A DNA stretch of 64,000 bases, taken from Paenibacillus_V sp046244365. GTDB lineage: Bacteria; Bacillota; Bacilli; Paenibacillales; NBRC-103111. Positions 9,203 through 18,034 of the stretch are shown piece after piece. The translations under genes were made by a program, and so were the position numbers. Under the pieces are notes generated by a model. It had not been told where the DNA came from. It saw nothing but the letters and a program-made list of their open reading frames with translations, and did no database searches. Positions within the stretch are counted from its first letter, which is position 1. Each line of letters opens with the position of its first letter. Location of the stretch: positions 5,394,001-5,458,000 of the forward strand of contig NZ_CP176395.1 in assembly GCF_046244365.1 (NCBI RefSeq), in the 5' to 3' direction.

Positions 9203-9387
9203 TTGTATCTTCTCCTTTTTCCGCCGATTCTTACGCGCATAATCTTTCGCAAAAGAGGGCAATTGTACAATGATACCGATTTACAAGCAGAACTTGGCAG
9301 AGTAAAATGGTAATACTTTCTGCAGATAGGGCGTCTGCCGTGCCCTGGCATCTGCTTCGATTTGCAAACGATAAAAGAGGTGAATCC

Positions 9388-10449
9388 GTGAGTCAAAAGC
9401 TTTTCTTCACACTTCTGGCCGTTACCTTCGCAGCCAGCGGCGTAGCCCATTACGCCGGTATGAACTCAACCGTTCAATTTGTTCTTTCCTGTATCGCGAT
9501 CGTCTTTGTAGCCGGCTTTCTGGGCAAAGCGACCGAGAGCGTAGCCCACTACGCGGGCGAGAGGCTCGGCGGATTTCTGAACGCGACCTTCGGAAATGCG
9601 GCAGAGCTCATCATAGCCATTATTTTAATCAAAGATGCGGTAAACGGCAAACCGATGCTATTCGACATGGTCAAAGCCAGCATTACCGGCTCGATTATCG
9701 GCAATATGCTGCTTGTCCTCGGTCTCAGCCTGCTGCTCGGCGGCTTGAAGTTCAAAACGCAGCGGTTTAACGTCACGTTAGCCGGCCACAACGCTTCGCT
9801 TATGCTGCTAGCGGTCATCGCCCTGTTCATCCCTGCCGTGTTCGCCGTCCAGCTGCCGGAGGCCAAAACGAATACGCTGAGTTTAATCGTCGCCGTTATT
9901 TTGATTATCGCCTACTTCCTCTGGCTGCTCTTCTCCATGGTAACGCACAAGAAGGAATTGTCCGACGAAGTGATCGAACACGGCGAAGCCGCCTGGTCGC
10001 GCGGAGTATCGATCCTATTACTGGTCGTCGCAACCGTTATGGTCGCGCTCGTCAGCGAATGGCTGGTCGGGACGCTTGAAGAGTTTTCCCACAAGTTCGG
10101 GCTTTCGGAGCTGTTCCTAGGCGCATTCGTCATCGCCATTATCGGCAATGCCGCCGAGCACTCCGCCGCCGTCATGATGGCCATGAAGAACAAAGTCGGG
10201 GCGGCCGTCGAAATCGCGATCGGAAGCTCCTTGCAAATCGCTTTGTTCGTAGCCCCCGTCCTCGTTATCGTCAGCTTCTTTATGGGAAACACGATGAATA
10301 TCGTCTTTTCGACGTACGAGCTTGTCGCTATCGCCGTAGCCGCATCCATTGCCAAATCCATCTCGCGCGACGGACAAACGAACTGGTATGAAGGCGTCCT
10401 GCTGCTTGTCGTTTATATTATTCTGGGCTTCGCTTTCTTCTTCGTTTAA
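9388..10449 (+). CDS. cax: Calcium/proton exchanger (CaCA family)
   Basis: A 353-residue membrane protein with about 11 hydrophobic helices. The two alpha-repeats carry the family signature GNAAELIIAIIL (near residue 70) and GNAAEHSAAVMM (near 250), whose acidic residues form the cation site. The length matches ChaA/YfkE-type Ca2+/H+ antiporters. It exports Ca2+ (or other cations) in exchange for protons. The start is GTG at 9388, preceded by AGAGGTGA; the open frame extends to 9307 but without a ribosome site. It is divergent from the SDR gene with a 185-bp gap that must hold both promoters. Confidence 0.9.
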   Translation: MSQKLFFTLLAVTFAASGVAHYAGMNSTVQFVLSCIAIVFVAGFLGKATESVAHYAGERLGGFLNATFGNAAELIIAIILIKDAVNGKPMLFDMVKASITGSIIGNMLLVLGLSLLLGGLKFKTQRFNVTLAGHNASLMLLAVIALFIPAVFAVQLPEAKTNTLSLIVAVILIIAYFLWLLFSMVTHKKELSDEVIEHGEAAWSRGVSILLLVVATVMVALVSEWLVGTLEEFSHKFGLSELFLGAFVIAIIGNAAEHSAAVMMAMKNKVGAAVEIAIGSSLQIALFVAPVLVIVSFFMGNTMNIVFSTYELVAIAVAASIAKSISRDGQTNWYEGVLLLVVYIILGFAFFFV

Positions 10450-10484
10450 ACGGACATTGAGCTTAAATCTCCAACTCTATCCAG

Positions 10485-10508
10485 CAAGGTTAAACGGCTT
10501 CGCCGTCC
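10485..10508 (+). repeat. Partial copy of intergenic repeat family B
   Basis: These 24 bases match the beginning of the repeats at 13649-13735 and 55811-55898 with two mismatches against the former. They contain the small hairpin ACGGC-TTC-GCCGT. As in the other copies, a terminator follows within about 15 bases. Confidence 0.55.
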
Positions 10509-10520
10509 ATTTTCTGATAT

Positions 10521-10555
10521 AAAAAAGAGCAGCCGGCATTCGGCTACTCTTTTTT
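10521..10555. terminator. Bidirectional terminator between cax and ylaN
   Basis: A hairpin GAGCAGCCG...CGGCTACTC flanked by AAAAAA and TTTTTT. The right arm overlaps the last codons of ylaN, whose final Lys-Lys-Glu is written by the terminator's A tract. Confidence 0.85.
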
Positions 10556-10831
10556 GTTTAGCGCTTCGTACAGCTTCGCAAGATTGCGTTCCAGCTTGAT
10601 CAGCAGGTCTTTACCGGCCTGCTCCTGAATGAGCCCGGCTCGTACGGCGAAATCCACCTCGCGGGAAAGCCCGTACATCTGCGTGTCAAGCACCTCTTCA
10701 TACAACGGACATTTGCGCGTGGTCAAGTTGTCCATCTGCACTTCGATCAGCTTTTCGATCTTGAGCGCGTCTTCTTGAAGAAGCTGAATCGCTTTTATAT
10801 TTAAATCTTGCATGAGATCCGATGAAGACAT
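10544..10831 (-). CDS. ylaN: YlaN family protein (UPF0358)
   Basis: A 95-residue helical protein resembling Bacillus YlaN. The strongest match is IEVQMDNLTTRKCPLYEEV followed by LDTQMYGLSREVDFAVRAG. YlaN is a small dimer required under iron limitation in Bacillus and reported to act with Fur; that role is taken from the family. I chose ATG at 10831, which follows GGGGGAG, instead of the upstream in-frame ATG at 10858. It sits alone between the cation exchanger and the HtrA-like gene, about 3 kb from the SEDS gene with which it is linked in Bacillus. Confidence 0.85.
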   Translation of the reverse strand: MSSSDLMQDLNIKAIQLLQEDALKIEKLIEVQMDNLTTRKCPLYEEVLDTQMYGLSREVDFAVRAGLIQEQAGKDLLIKLERNLAKLYEALNKKE

Positions 10832-10980
10832 GCATTCTCCCCCTTGTACAACATCCAATGTACGGCAGCGGCCGTGCGTTGGTGCGATCGCGCCCCTGTA
10901 GTAAACAACCCTATACCCATTATATTAGTCGAAATCAGGATAATACACAAGACGAATAATCTAGGAGCCCCGAAACCGTC

Positions 10981-11025
10981 GAAACGCCCTTGAGCCTTTT
11001 GCAAGAAAAGGTCAAGGGCGTTTCG
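10981..11025. terminator. Strong hairpin after HtrA-like gene
   Basis: GAAACGCCCTTGA and its near-perfect complement CAAGGGCGTTTC face each other around a loop, 8 bases after the protease stop codon. There is no T run on the minus strand, so it may act as an mRNA 3' stabiliser instead of a classic terminator. Confidence 0.55.
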
Positions 11026-11032
11026 GCAAAGG

Positions 11033-13507
11033 TTAGTCGAGGAGCTTAATCGATTCGAACGCTTGTTTCAGACGGGCCGTATTAAGATCCGTTTTTACCG
11101 CATCGTTAATACGATACGTAATCGAATACGTAATGCCGTTCTTGGCGAAGTAAAACTCCTTCGTTTCGTAAGGAACCTTATTCGTGGAATACTGCACGGT
11201 GATCGCCTTGCCGCTTTCACCGAACAGCGTTTCGTCGCTGACCGTATATTTGTAGTCGGCGTCGGCCTCCGCGCTTTTCTTGTGCTCGGCCTCTTTTTTC
11301 TTGACTACTTCGTCGTAAGCCCTGTCCTCGTCAGCCGAAATCGTGAATGAGCCGCCGGCAAACGAGTATAACGCAACCGGGCGGTCCGTTTTCGAGCCGT
11401 AGCTGTACGTTATCCATTCCTCGGGAACCCGTACGGAGTATTTATACGTTTTATTCGTATAAAGCGTCGTTGCGTCCGGATCGGCCAGCTCGTCCTCGTC
11501 TTGAATAAATCCTAAAGACTCGTTCATAAGCTCTTTATCGATTTGAATCGTATCGACGATGCTGCCGATCCATGCTTCCGTATCCGCCGCCTTCTCCTGC
11601 TTCGGATAATGGAAAGCAAACGAGTATTTGTACTTATCCTTTATCAAGTAAAGGACCCGAATATTCTCCCAGTCTTTCCCCATCGTCCAGCCGTAACTGG
11701 CTTCGATCGCCGGCACGCCGGAAACGGTCCGCTCCTTTTTCTCGCCCACTTCCCGGTAGCCCTGAGCGAAATTGCTCTTGAACGCCGCTTCTTCACGATC
11801 CGCCCAATCGCTCAGTTTGTCGCCCGACGATGCGGATGTGACGCTCACGCTGAAGCTGCGCTTGTCGTCGTCCGAATAGGAAAGTACGCTATCGCCATCC
11901 TTTTCCCATCCTTCGGGCAGCTCCATGGCAAGGCCATATTCCGTCGTAACCGCAACCGACTTCTTATGCTTCCGCAAATCCTTGACCGAGGTATCGCTTG
12001 TATCGAACGAAAGCGTAAAGCTGTCGAGCAAATCGATATAGCTGTTCACTTTAATGCTGCTGACGTTGTTCTCGCCTGAATATACGAAGAGGGAGACCAG
12101 GTATACTTTTCCTTTATGCTGATAGGCTCTCGCTTGGAAATAGCCTCCATTTTCGTCCAGCTTACCGCTCGTCTTCACATATGGAGCGCTTGCGGAATCG
12201 ATATAACGCTTCTCCAGCACGATCGCGTCACGCGACTCCCCGGAAATTTTACGCATGAGCGCCGCTTTGGATAACGATTCTCCTTGATTGTCTTCGACTT
12301 GAACATGGATCATGAACTCGCCTTTGGAATCGAAGAACGTGGCCGAATCTTCGTCGTCGAAGCCGGCATCGCTCATCAGGCCCGGCGGATATTTCATCGA
12401 CCAGCCGTTCTCGCTGTCGCCGATCTTGGTCTTGCCTTGGTCGGTATCAATCGCCGTATTGCCTTCATTCTCTTTCTTCTTGGAAGAAGTCACCGTCTTG
12501 TCTTCCGTAAGGGTGATCGAGAACGACGCTTCTTTGCCTTCCGACTTTACGGTCAGATTGACGGTTTGCCCAGGCAAATACGTTTTGAGCGCCTCGTTGT
12601 AGTCTACAAGCGTGCGGAGCGGGGCGCTTCCCAGCTTCAGCAGCACGTCGTTCTGTTTTACCCCCGCTTTGGCAGCCGGGGAATCCGGATCGACATAAGC
12701 GACCTTAAGCGGCTCTTCCGTCGGTAGGCCGACAACCGCTTCCCAGCTTTCTTCCAGCTCCAACCCGAGATACGGACGCATCACTTTACCATACTCGAGA
12801 AAATGTTTCAGCACGTACTGTACGGTTTCGACCGGAATGGCGAAGCCGAGATTGTCCACGCCGAAGTCGACGAATTTCATCGTATTGATGCCGACAACCT
12901 GTCCTTTCAGATTGACTAGCGCGCCTCCGCTGTTGCCCGGATTGATCGCTGCGTCCGTCTGGATCAGTTTGTACTTGGATTGCACGGATCTTTCGATGCC
13001 GCTTACAATGCCGACGGTTACCGAATTGCGGAGCGCAAACGAAACGGGCGTTCCGACGGCGACAACGGTTTCGCCCGCGCGAATATCGCTGGCGGCCGCA
13101 AACGTAGCCGCAGGCAGTCCGCTTGCTTCAATCTTGACGAGCGCGAGATCGCTCTCCTCGTCGATATGAGTCATTTTACCGTTGTATGTTTTACCGGTCG
13201 ACGTTACGACAACCATGCTTCCCATATCTTTGACGACATGAGCGTTGGTCATAATGAGACCGTCGGCGCGTACGATTACGCCGGTGCCATGCGCCAGCCG
13301 AAACCGGTTGGTGCTGCTGTCGCGCACATCGTCGGTCGGTCTGCCAATAATTGCGACTACCGATGGAGACGCTTGTTCAACCACTTGGGGGATAACATCG
13401 TCCCCGGCAGCGGCTGCGTAAGCGCTATTACCGAACGGCAGCACAAATATGCCGAGCAAAAGCGCCATTACGGAAAACCATTTTAAGGATAACCATGACA
13501 ATTTCAC
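11033..13507 (-). CDS. HtrA-like S1C serine protease with PDZ and three tandem C-terminal PsbP/Mog1-like repeats
   Basis: An 824-residue secreted or surface protein starting GTG at 13507 behind GGAAGGAAG. A signal peptide ends near AYA-A (about residue 31). The trypsin-like domain has His90 (TNAHVV), Asp120 (ESDLALVKI) and Ser193 (NPGNSGGAL), so the triad is intact. One PDZ domain spans about 245-335 (VDPDSPAAKAGVKQNDVLLK). A charged linker follows, then three similar domains of about 130 residues beginning WSMKYPPGL (near 369), LAMELPEGWEK (near 530) and YSVRVPEEWI (near 690). Each ends with a Tyr-Ser-Phe-type strand and a terminal helix (IGSIVDTIQI, LKQAFESIKLL). Ordinary HtrA proteins are about 400 residues, so the second half is an addition, likely for substrate or wall binding. 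It is monocistronic. Confidence 0.85.
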   Translation of the reverse strand: MKLSWLSLKWFSVMALLLGIFVLPFGNSAYAAAAGDDVIPQVVEQASPSVVAIIGRPTDDVRDSSTNRFRLAHGTGVIVRADGLIMTNAHVVKDMGSMVVVTSTGKTYNGKMTHIDEESDLALVKIEASGLPAATFAAASDIRAGETVVAVGTPVSFALRNSVTVGIVSGIERSVQSKYKLIQTDAAINPGNSGGALVNLKGQVVGINTMKFVDFGVDNLGFAIPVETVQYVLKHFLEYGKVMRPYLGLELEESWEAVVGLPTEEPLKVAYVDPDSPAAKAGVKQNDVLLKLGSAPLRTLVDYNEALKTYLPGQTVNLTVKSEGKEASFSITLTEDKTVTSSKKKENEGNTAIDTDQGKTKIGDSENGWSMKYPPGLMSDAGFDDEDSATFFDSKGEFMIHVQVEDNQGESLSKAALMRKISGESRDAIVLEKRYIDSASAPYVKTSGKLDENGGYFQARAYQHKGKVYLVSLFVYSGENNVSSIKVNSYIDLLDSFTLSFDTSDTSVKDLRKHKKSVAVTTEYGLAMELPEGWEKDGDSVLSYSDDDKRSFSVSVTSASSGDKLSDWADREEAAFKSNFAQGYREVGEKKERTVSGVPAIEASYGWTMGKDWENIRVLYLIKDKYKYSFAFHYPKQEKAADTEAWIGSIVDTIQIDKELMNESLGFIQDEDELADPDATTLYTNKTYKYSVRVPEEWITYSYGSKTDRPVALYSFAGGSFTISADEDRAYDEVVKKKEAEHKKSAEADADYKYTVSDETLFGESGKAITVQYSTNKVPYETKEFYFAKNGITYSITYRINDAVKTDLNTARLKQAFESIKLLD

Positions 13508-13648
13508 TAGCTTCTTCCTTCCTTACAATCCATGATAGTTTCACCGTTAATCTACCACATTTTGCTAGAACGGACAATTTCTTTTTCATAATAATGGCCG
13601 GTAACCCTTTCAAAAGCCCACTTTTCGAATGTATTCCCTCTGCCGTAT

Positions 13649-13735
13649 ACAAGGATAAACGCCTTCGCCGTCCTTTAAGCGACATGGGCGCGTTTACCGA
13701 GATTTAGAGCGACTTCCACGATATTCCGATAAATA
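13649..13735 (+). repeat. Intergenic repeat family B, copy 1
   Basis: An 87-bp stretch that recurs at 55811-55898 in the same orientation. Shared blocks include TTCGCCGTCCTTT, GCGCGTTTACCGAGATTTAG and ACTTCCACGATAT, and the ends AAGGATA and TAT(T/C)CC are complementary. It lies in the gap between the HtrA-like and Crh-like genes, directly before a terminator. Confidence 0.75.
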
Positions 13736-13765
13736 AAAAAAGAGCCTCCTATAAGGAGACGCTCT
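13733..13765 (-). terminator. Terminator after Crh/HPr-like gene
   Basis: On the minus strand GAGCGTCTCC pairs imperfectly with GGAGGCTC and is followed by TTTTTTTAT, 12 bases after the stop. Confidence 0.75.
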
Positions 13766-13776
13766 GCTTGCTTGAC

Positions 13777-14025
13777 TTATTCGCTGATGACTTTGATGCT
13801 CAGGTTGTGCTTGGCAAACACTTCGGACATTGCCGCTTTCGCCGTTTCGGCATCCGGACCGTGTACGTGCAGGTTGTAATCGCCGCTTGTCGTCAACGTG
13901 GTGAACAATCCGAGAATGCTTTTCACATCGATATACTTATTGTCGTACTGAAGCACGATTGAGGACTGAAATTTACCCGCAGTTTGAGAAATTTCCACAA
14001 TTGCGGCATTCGTTGTATTGGACAT
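13777..14025 (-). CDS. Crh/HPr-like protein without the phosphorylatable histidine
   Basis: An 82-residue protein with the HPr fold pattern. The helix around the regulatory serine is kept (IDVKSILGLFTT, Ser36, equivalent to Ser46). The segment that should be GxHARPA reads GKFQSSI, with Phe19 where the PEP-dependent His15 should be. It therefore cannot work as the general PTS phosphocarrier and resembles Crh, the HPr paralogue that lacks His15 and acts only through Ser46 phosphorylation as a CcpA co-effector. Start ATG 14025 with GGAGGGGA upstream. It is not next to ptsI. It is more divergent than classical Crh, so a different role is possible. Confidence 0.75.
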   Translation of the reverse strand: MSNTTNAAIVEISQTAGKFQSSIVLQYDNKYIDVKSILGLFTTLTTSGDYNLHVHGPDAETAKAAMSEVFAKHNLSIKVISE

Positions 14026-14124
14026 AAGAATCCCCTCCAAAATAATGAGTTCTTGGCAATCGATACCTTCCCCTATGATACCTTGTAATCACTCAACTGC
14101 GCAAGAGATGTTTTGTACCTCGCT

Positions 14125-14838
14125 CTATTGCCGGTTTGTTCGGCTCGAGGCCGCTTCGGGAAAATCAAAAGCCGATGTGATCGTTTCCTTTTTTTCGGCG
14201 TCGTTTTCCCTATATGTAAGCACGGTTTCGACCTTCAATCGCAGCAGCTTGCCGGAATAGCGGTCCATTGCCGCCGTGCATGTGGATTCGGCCGATAGAG
14301 TCGGCAGCAAACTAGCCAGACGTTCCTTGGCTCGGTTCACGATCCTCAAGCGCTCCTCCGTAAGACGCGTAGCCGATGTAGACGAAAGCGTTTGCGCCGG
14401 CGTATAGACTGCTTGTCGCTCGGCTTCCGCAAGCTGGCTCTGCCAATTTTGCTCTACCGCCTTTTTCCAGTCCTGCCCATCGAGCTTCGCCACGTACACC
14501 CGTTCCCGTGCCGCTTGATCGATTCGGGACGAGACAACGGTCTTCTTCGTTTCGCTCAGCTGCTTAGCCGTTAAGAACGGATCGGCTTCCAAACTTGCCT
14601 GAACGGCGGAGGCGCTGCCCATTTGCCCTTTGAGCCCCTCCGCTTGCTCGACAGGTTTGGCGATTGTAACGCCCGACACATTCAGTTCGACTTGTCCGCG
14701 GTATTTCAACGAAGATTCCGCCAGCATCGCGAAGCCTTCGTTCATCCTTTGTTCCGGGGTGGCGCCGCCGTCTGAAGCAGCGCAAGCCGATACCGAAACC
14801 ATCACAATCGCAAGCGGCAGGCTTAGCTTACCAGCCAA
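14125..14838 (-). CDS. Putative lipoprotein, unknown function
   Basis: A 237-residue protein starting TTG at 14838, 8 bases after GGGAGGG. The N-terminus is a lipoprotein signal (LAGKLSLPLAIVMVSVSAC) with lipobox VSA-C. The mature part is charged and mostly helical, with MNEGFAMLAESSLKYRGQVE, an Asp/Lys-rich middle and a beta-strand pair near the end (LRLKVETVLTYREND). No known domain was recognised. An alternative ATG at 14892 would put the signal 18 residues inside and lacks a ribosome site. It lies between the Crh-like gene and the GGDEF gene, all on the minus strand; a surface-exposed sensor or adaptor is possible but not shown. Confidence 0.7.
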   Translation of the reverse strand: MAGKLSLPLAIVMVSVSACAASDGGATPEQRMNEGFAMLAESSLKYRGQVELNVSGVTIAKPVEQAEGLKGQMGSASAVQASLEADPFLTAKQLSETKKTVVSSRIDQAARERVYVAKLDGQDWKKAVEQNWQSQLAEAERQAVYTPAQTLSSTSATRLTEERLRIVNRAKERLASLLPTLSAESTCTAAMDRYSGKLLRLKVETVLTYRENDAEKKETITSAFDFPEAASSRTNRQ

Positions 14839-14926
14839 ATGACATCCCTCCCGAAGCCGATTTGACCATGGGGCCTCAGCCCTCATGCTCAACCTTTATC
14901 GTATCCCCGGAACGCCATCTTATCCG

Positions 14927-16846
14927 TCAGCCGATCTTGATTTGGTTCTTGCCCTCGTTCTTCGCTTTATAGAGCGCCATATCGGAACGGTAGAACAACG
15001 ACTCGACGCTGATTTTGTCGTCCTGCCAATGCCAGTCGGATATGCCGCATGAGACGGTTACCTTCGGATCCGTTTCGTTTACGACCCTGCTGCGGATGCG
15101 TTCCGCAATTCGAACGGATTGGTCGCGGGATACCTGCGGTAAATAAATGGCGAGTTCTTCTCCGCCCCAGCGGGCGGCAATATCGGTGTCACGAATGCAG
15201 GAGTGGATAATGCCGCTGACCTGGATCAAGATTTTATCCCCGACCTGATGCCCGAACGTATCGTTCACCGTTTTGAAATTGTCGATATCGACAACGATAA
15301 GCGAACCGCAAAAATCTTTCTTCTGATGAAGATTCACCTGCTCGTCCAAATAATGGCGCTCGTAAAGTCCGGTCAGATTGTCGGTGATGACCATTCTCTG
15401 CACTTCGTTATGCAGCGAGGCGTTGGCGATGGCAAGCCCGATGTGGCTCGACAGCACCTGCAGCAGCTTGTAATTTTCGTAGGAGAAGAAATTCGGAAGA
15501 CGGTGCGTGACCAGCACGACGCCCACTACTTCCCCGTTTACGATAATCGGCGAAGCGATCAAGGAACGCGACTGCGTCGTTTCCATAAGCTTCGACCTGA
15601 CCTTCGGATTCGTCCAGTAATCGGAAATAATAAGAGATTCCTTCGTCATGCAGACCACGCCGGAAAAGCCGTAGTCGACGGCAAAGTTTTCGTTGAACAT
15701 GGCCGGCAGATTCGTCGCCTGCACGACCAGCTCCCCGCGAGTGCGGTCCAGCTGCAAAATACAGCAAAAATCCGCATCGAATATTTTGATCAGTTCGGTC
15801 GAGGCGAAGTTGAAAATTTCGTTCAGCTGCAGGCTTTGGTTAAGTCGCTTCGTAATTTCATTAATTAAGCGAAGCTCGCTCACCAGCAAATTCGACTGCT
15901 CGTAAAGCTTGGCATTCTCAAAGGCGGTTCCGGCCGTTCGTGCAAGCGTCGACAGCATCTGGATATCCGATAACAGCAGATCCGCCGTATGCACGGTCAT
16001 GTGGACCACTCCGTACACGCCTTGATTGCCGACTAGCGGAAGCGAAGCTTCCCGAATGCTTCCGTCCGCATGGTGGACGACCATTTCTTTCCCTTCCATA
16101 AAGGAGCGGGTGCAAATGTCTTCCTCGACTCTCGTAAAGTTCAGAGGCTTAACCGGTATCGTCATACTGTGGTTGTCCTGCGACAGCATTAAATCTACCG
16201 AAACGTCCGAAAACAGGATATTCAGCCTTACGACCAGCTCGGTCAGCACGGAATCGACGTCGATCAGCGAATGCAGCTTCTCGGCGGCTTGGTATAGCAG
16301 GTCGCGTTTTTTGGATTCCGCATCGAACTGCTGCCTTTCGAGGGCCAGCTTGGCAGCCTTGCGTTTCTCGAGTTGCCAGTTCAGGTGGGGCACGAAGGAG
16401 AGCGATGCTGCCCGGAGCCAATCGGAAGGCTGATCGCTGCCGTTCGGGAGAAAGCCGATCCAGCCGCATCGTTCGGGTCCGTCAAATTCCACCGGAATGA
16501 ACAAGGCTTTCACTTGGGCTTCAAGAGCAGCGGCCGTTTCCTCCGGCTCGCCGTTCGACAAGGCGCCGAACGATTCTATCATTTGACCATATTCATACAA
16601 GGCGATCAGCCTATTGTTCGCGTCGCACAGAAGCAGCGTTCCGGGCATGTTCGGCTTCATGTCATTCACCTGCGCGGCCCAGCTGCCGAAGCTTTCTAGA
16701 AGGAGGGCTTTCAACGAGCTCTCGTCCAATCCGTTAGAGCCCGGACGATACTCGCAGCGCAGCGAGAAATTCGGTTCTTCTTCCATAGAAAAGTATGCGG
16801 ATTTATTTTCGGATGCCATTTCCAAACGTTGAAAATAACCCTTCAT
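14927..16846 (-). CDS. GAF-GAF-GGDEF diguanylate cyclase
   Basis: A 639-residue soluble signalling protein. The N-terminal 170 residues are not assigned. Two GAF-like domains follow (about 180-320 and 335-470, the second with FCCILQLDRTRGELVVQATN and ASPIIVNGEVVGVVLVTHR). The C-terminal GGDEF domain begins VITDNLTGLYERHYLDEQV and carries the active-site motif RWGGEELAIY. An RDTD sequence five residues before it is an intact I-site for product inhibition. It should make cyclic di-GMP from GTP in response to a cytosolic ligand bound by the GAF domains. The ATG at 16846 follows AGGAGACGAGG. It is monocistronic. Confidence 0.9.
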   Translation of the reverse strand: MKGYFQRLEMASENKSAYFSMEEEPNFSLRCEYRPGSNGLDESSLKALLLESFGSWAAQVNDMKPNMPGTLLLCDANNRLIALYEYGQMIESFGALSNGEPEETAAALEAQVKALFIPVEFDGPERCGWIGFLPNGSDQPSDWLRAASLSFVPHLNWQLEKRKAAKLALERQQFDAESKKRDLLYQAAEKLHSLIDVDSVLTELVVRLNILFSDVSVDLMLSQDNHSMTIPVKPLNFTRVEEDICTRSFMEGKEMVVHHADGSIREASLPLVGNQGVYGVVHMTVHTADLLLSDIQMLSTLARTAGTAFENAKLYEQSNLLVSELRLINEITKRLNQSLQLNEIFNFASTELIKIFDADFCCILQLDRTRGELVVQATNLPAMFNENFAVDYGFSGVVCMTKESLIISDYWTNPKVRSKLMETTQSRSLIASPIIVNGEVVGVVLVTHRLPNFFSYENYKLLQVLSSHIGLAIANASLHNEVQRMVITDNLTGLYERHYLDEQVNLHQKKDFCGSLIVVDIDNFKTVNDTFGHQVGDKILIQVSGIIHSCIRDTDIAARWGGEELAIYLPQVSRDQSVRIAERIRSRVVNETDPKVTVSCGISDWHWQDDKISVESLFYRSDMALYKAKNEGKNQIKIG

Positions 16847-17095
16847 ACCTCGTCTCCTCTATTAATCGAATAAACCGGCAAATCACGACTCGTCGAGGCA
16901 ATTGCCGTTGGATTATCCTTATCGGGATGATAAGGATGAATTAGCATTTTATAGTACTATCATACTATGTTTCTGTACAAGATGCACTATCTTTGTGAAA
17001 TTTTACAATAAACGGACCATTACGAAAAGCCTGTATTTCCTTAAGAAATCGTATTTCTCGCTAGTAAAAAAAACGCGGAACCGCAAAGTGTGCGC

Positions 17096-17124
17096 TTGAC
17101 TTTCCTATACCTTTTTAATAAAAT
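17096..17124 (+). promoter_or_regulatory. Strong sigma-A promoter of rpsD
   Basis: TTGACT, a 17-base spacer and TAAAAT, giving one mismatch per box. Transcription would begin near 17131, leaving a leader of about 240 nt before rpsD. Confidence 0.85.
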
Positions 17125-17130
17125 TAGACG

Positions 17131-17369
17131 TTGAGTGGAAGCAACCAAAATCACTTCGTTGGACGTTAACGAATGCGAACACCCTCACTGATTTTGTTAC
17201 TGACCGGCCAGCGGCTGAACTAGCTTGTCAGTATGGGGCTTACAAAGCCCAGACAAAATTGGACGTGTCCGGACCGACCAGCTAAGAGCTTCGTCTTATG
17301 ACGACACCGGTTGAACTCCGCCATAACCATTAAAAACGAAAATTTAACGTTCAAAGGAGTAATCGATAC
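17131..17369 (+). promoter_or_regulatory. Long rpsD leader, probable S4 autoregulatory RNA
   Basis: The 240-nt untranslated region between the promoter and the rpsD start contains several complementary segments (for example GTTGGACGTTAACG early and CGAAAATTTAACGTTC just before the ribosome site, and GGGCTTACAAAGCCC). Firmicute rpsD genes are known to be repressed by S4 binding to such leaders. The pairing of TTAACG with the region just upstream of AAAGGAG fits translational control. Confidence 0.6.
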
Positions 17370-17972
17370 ATGGCTCGCTACACAGGTCCTAAGTTCAAAC
17401 TAAGCCGTCGCCTGGGCATTTCCCTGAGCGGAACGGGTAAAGAATTAAGCAAACGTCCTTTTCCTCCAGGCCAACACGGTCCGGGACAAAAGAAAAAAAT
17501 GAGCGGTTACGGCGTTCAGCTTCAAGAAAAGCAAAAACTGCGTCACATGTACGGCTTGAACGAGAAGCAATTCCGTAACCTGTTTGACAGAGCGTCGAAC
17601 ATGAAAGGGATTTCCGGCGAAAACTTCATGATCTTGCTTGAAAGCCGCCTGGACAACCTCGTTTACCGTCTTGGTTTCTCGAACTCCCGTGCAGGCGCAC
17701 GCCAGCTTGTCGCTCACGGCCACGTAACCGTAAACGGCAAGAAAGTGGACATCCCGTCCTACATTCTTAACACTGGCGACGTTATCGGACTTCGCGAGCG
17801 CAGCCGCGGTTTGACGGTTGTCAAAGAAGCGGTTGAAGGACGTCATCACGTTCCTGCGTACCTCGATTTCAATGCACAAGGACTGGAAGGCAAATACGTT
17901 CGTCAGCCGGAGCGTTCCGAGCTGCCGCAAGAAATTGACGAGAAACAAATCGTCGAGTTCTACAGCCGTTAA
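17370..17972 (+). CDS. rpsD: 30S ribosomal protein S4
   Basis: A 200-residue S4. It begins MARYTGPKFKLSRRLG, has the basic N-terminal RNA-binding segment (KRPFPPGQHGPGQ) and the S4 domain in the middle (ESRLDNLVYRLGFSNSRAGA, RQLVAHGHVTVNGKKVDIPS). S4 nucleates assembly of the small subunit on the 16S 5' domain. AAAGGAG lies 8 bases before the ATG. It is transcribed alone from its own promoter with a probable autoregulatory leader and a shared terminator. It lies next to tyrS, as in Bacillus, but the two converge. Confidence 0.98.
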   Translation: MARYTGPKFKLSRRLGISLSGTGKELSKRPFPPGQHGPGQKKKMSGYGVQLQEKQKLRHMYGLNEKQFRNLFDRASNMKGISGENFMILLESRLDNLVYRLGFSNSRAGARQLVAHGHVTVNGKKVDIPSYILNTGDVIGLRERSRGLTVVKEAVEGRHHVPAYLDFNAQGLEGKYVRQPERSELPQEIDEKQIVEFYSR

Positions 17973-18034
17973 TCTTCCGTCTTCTCTCGCTCGTGCTGTA
18001 GGCTTTCTTATGAGTCGCAGACAGCGGGAGTCAT

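Noticed and set aside
13777..14025. Calling this gene ptsH
   Set aside because: The phosphorylatable histidine is absent, so it cannot be the PTS phosphocarrier.
16902..17099. 65-codon frame upstream of rpsD
   Set aside because: No ribosome site, it ends inside the rpsD promoter, and its AT-rich composition looks non-coding.
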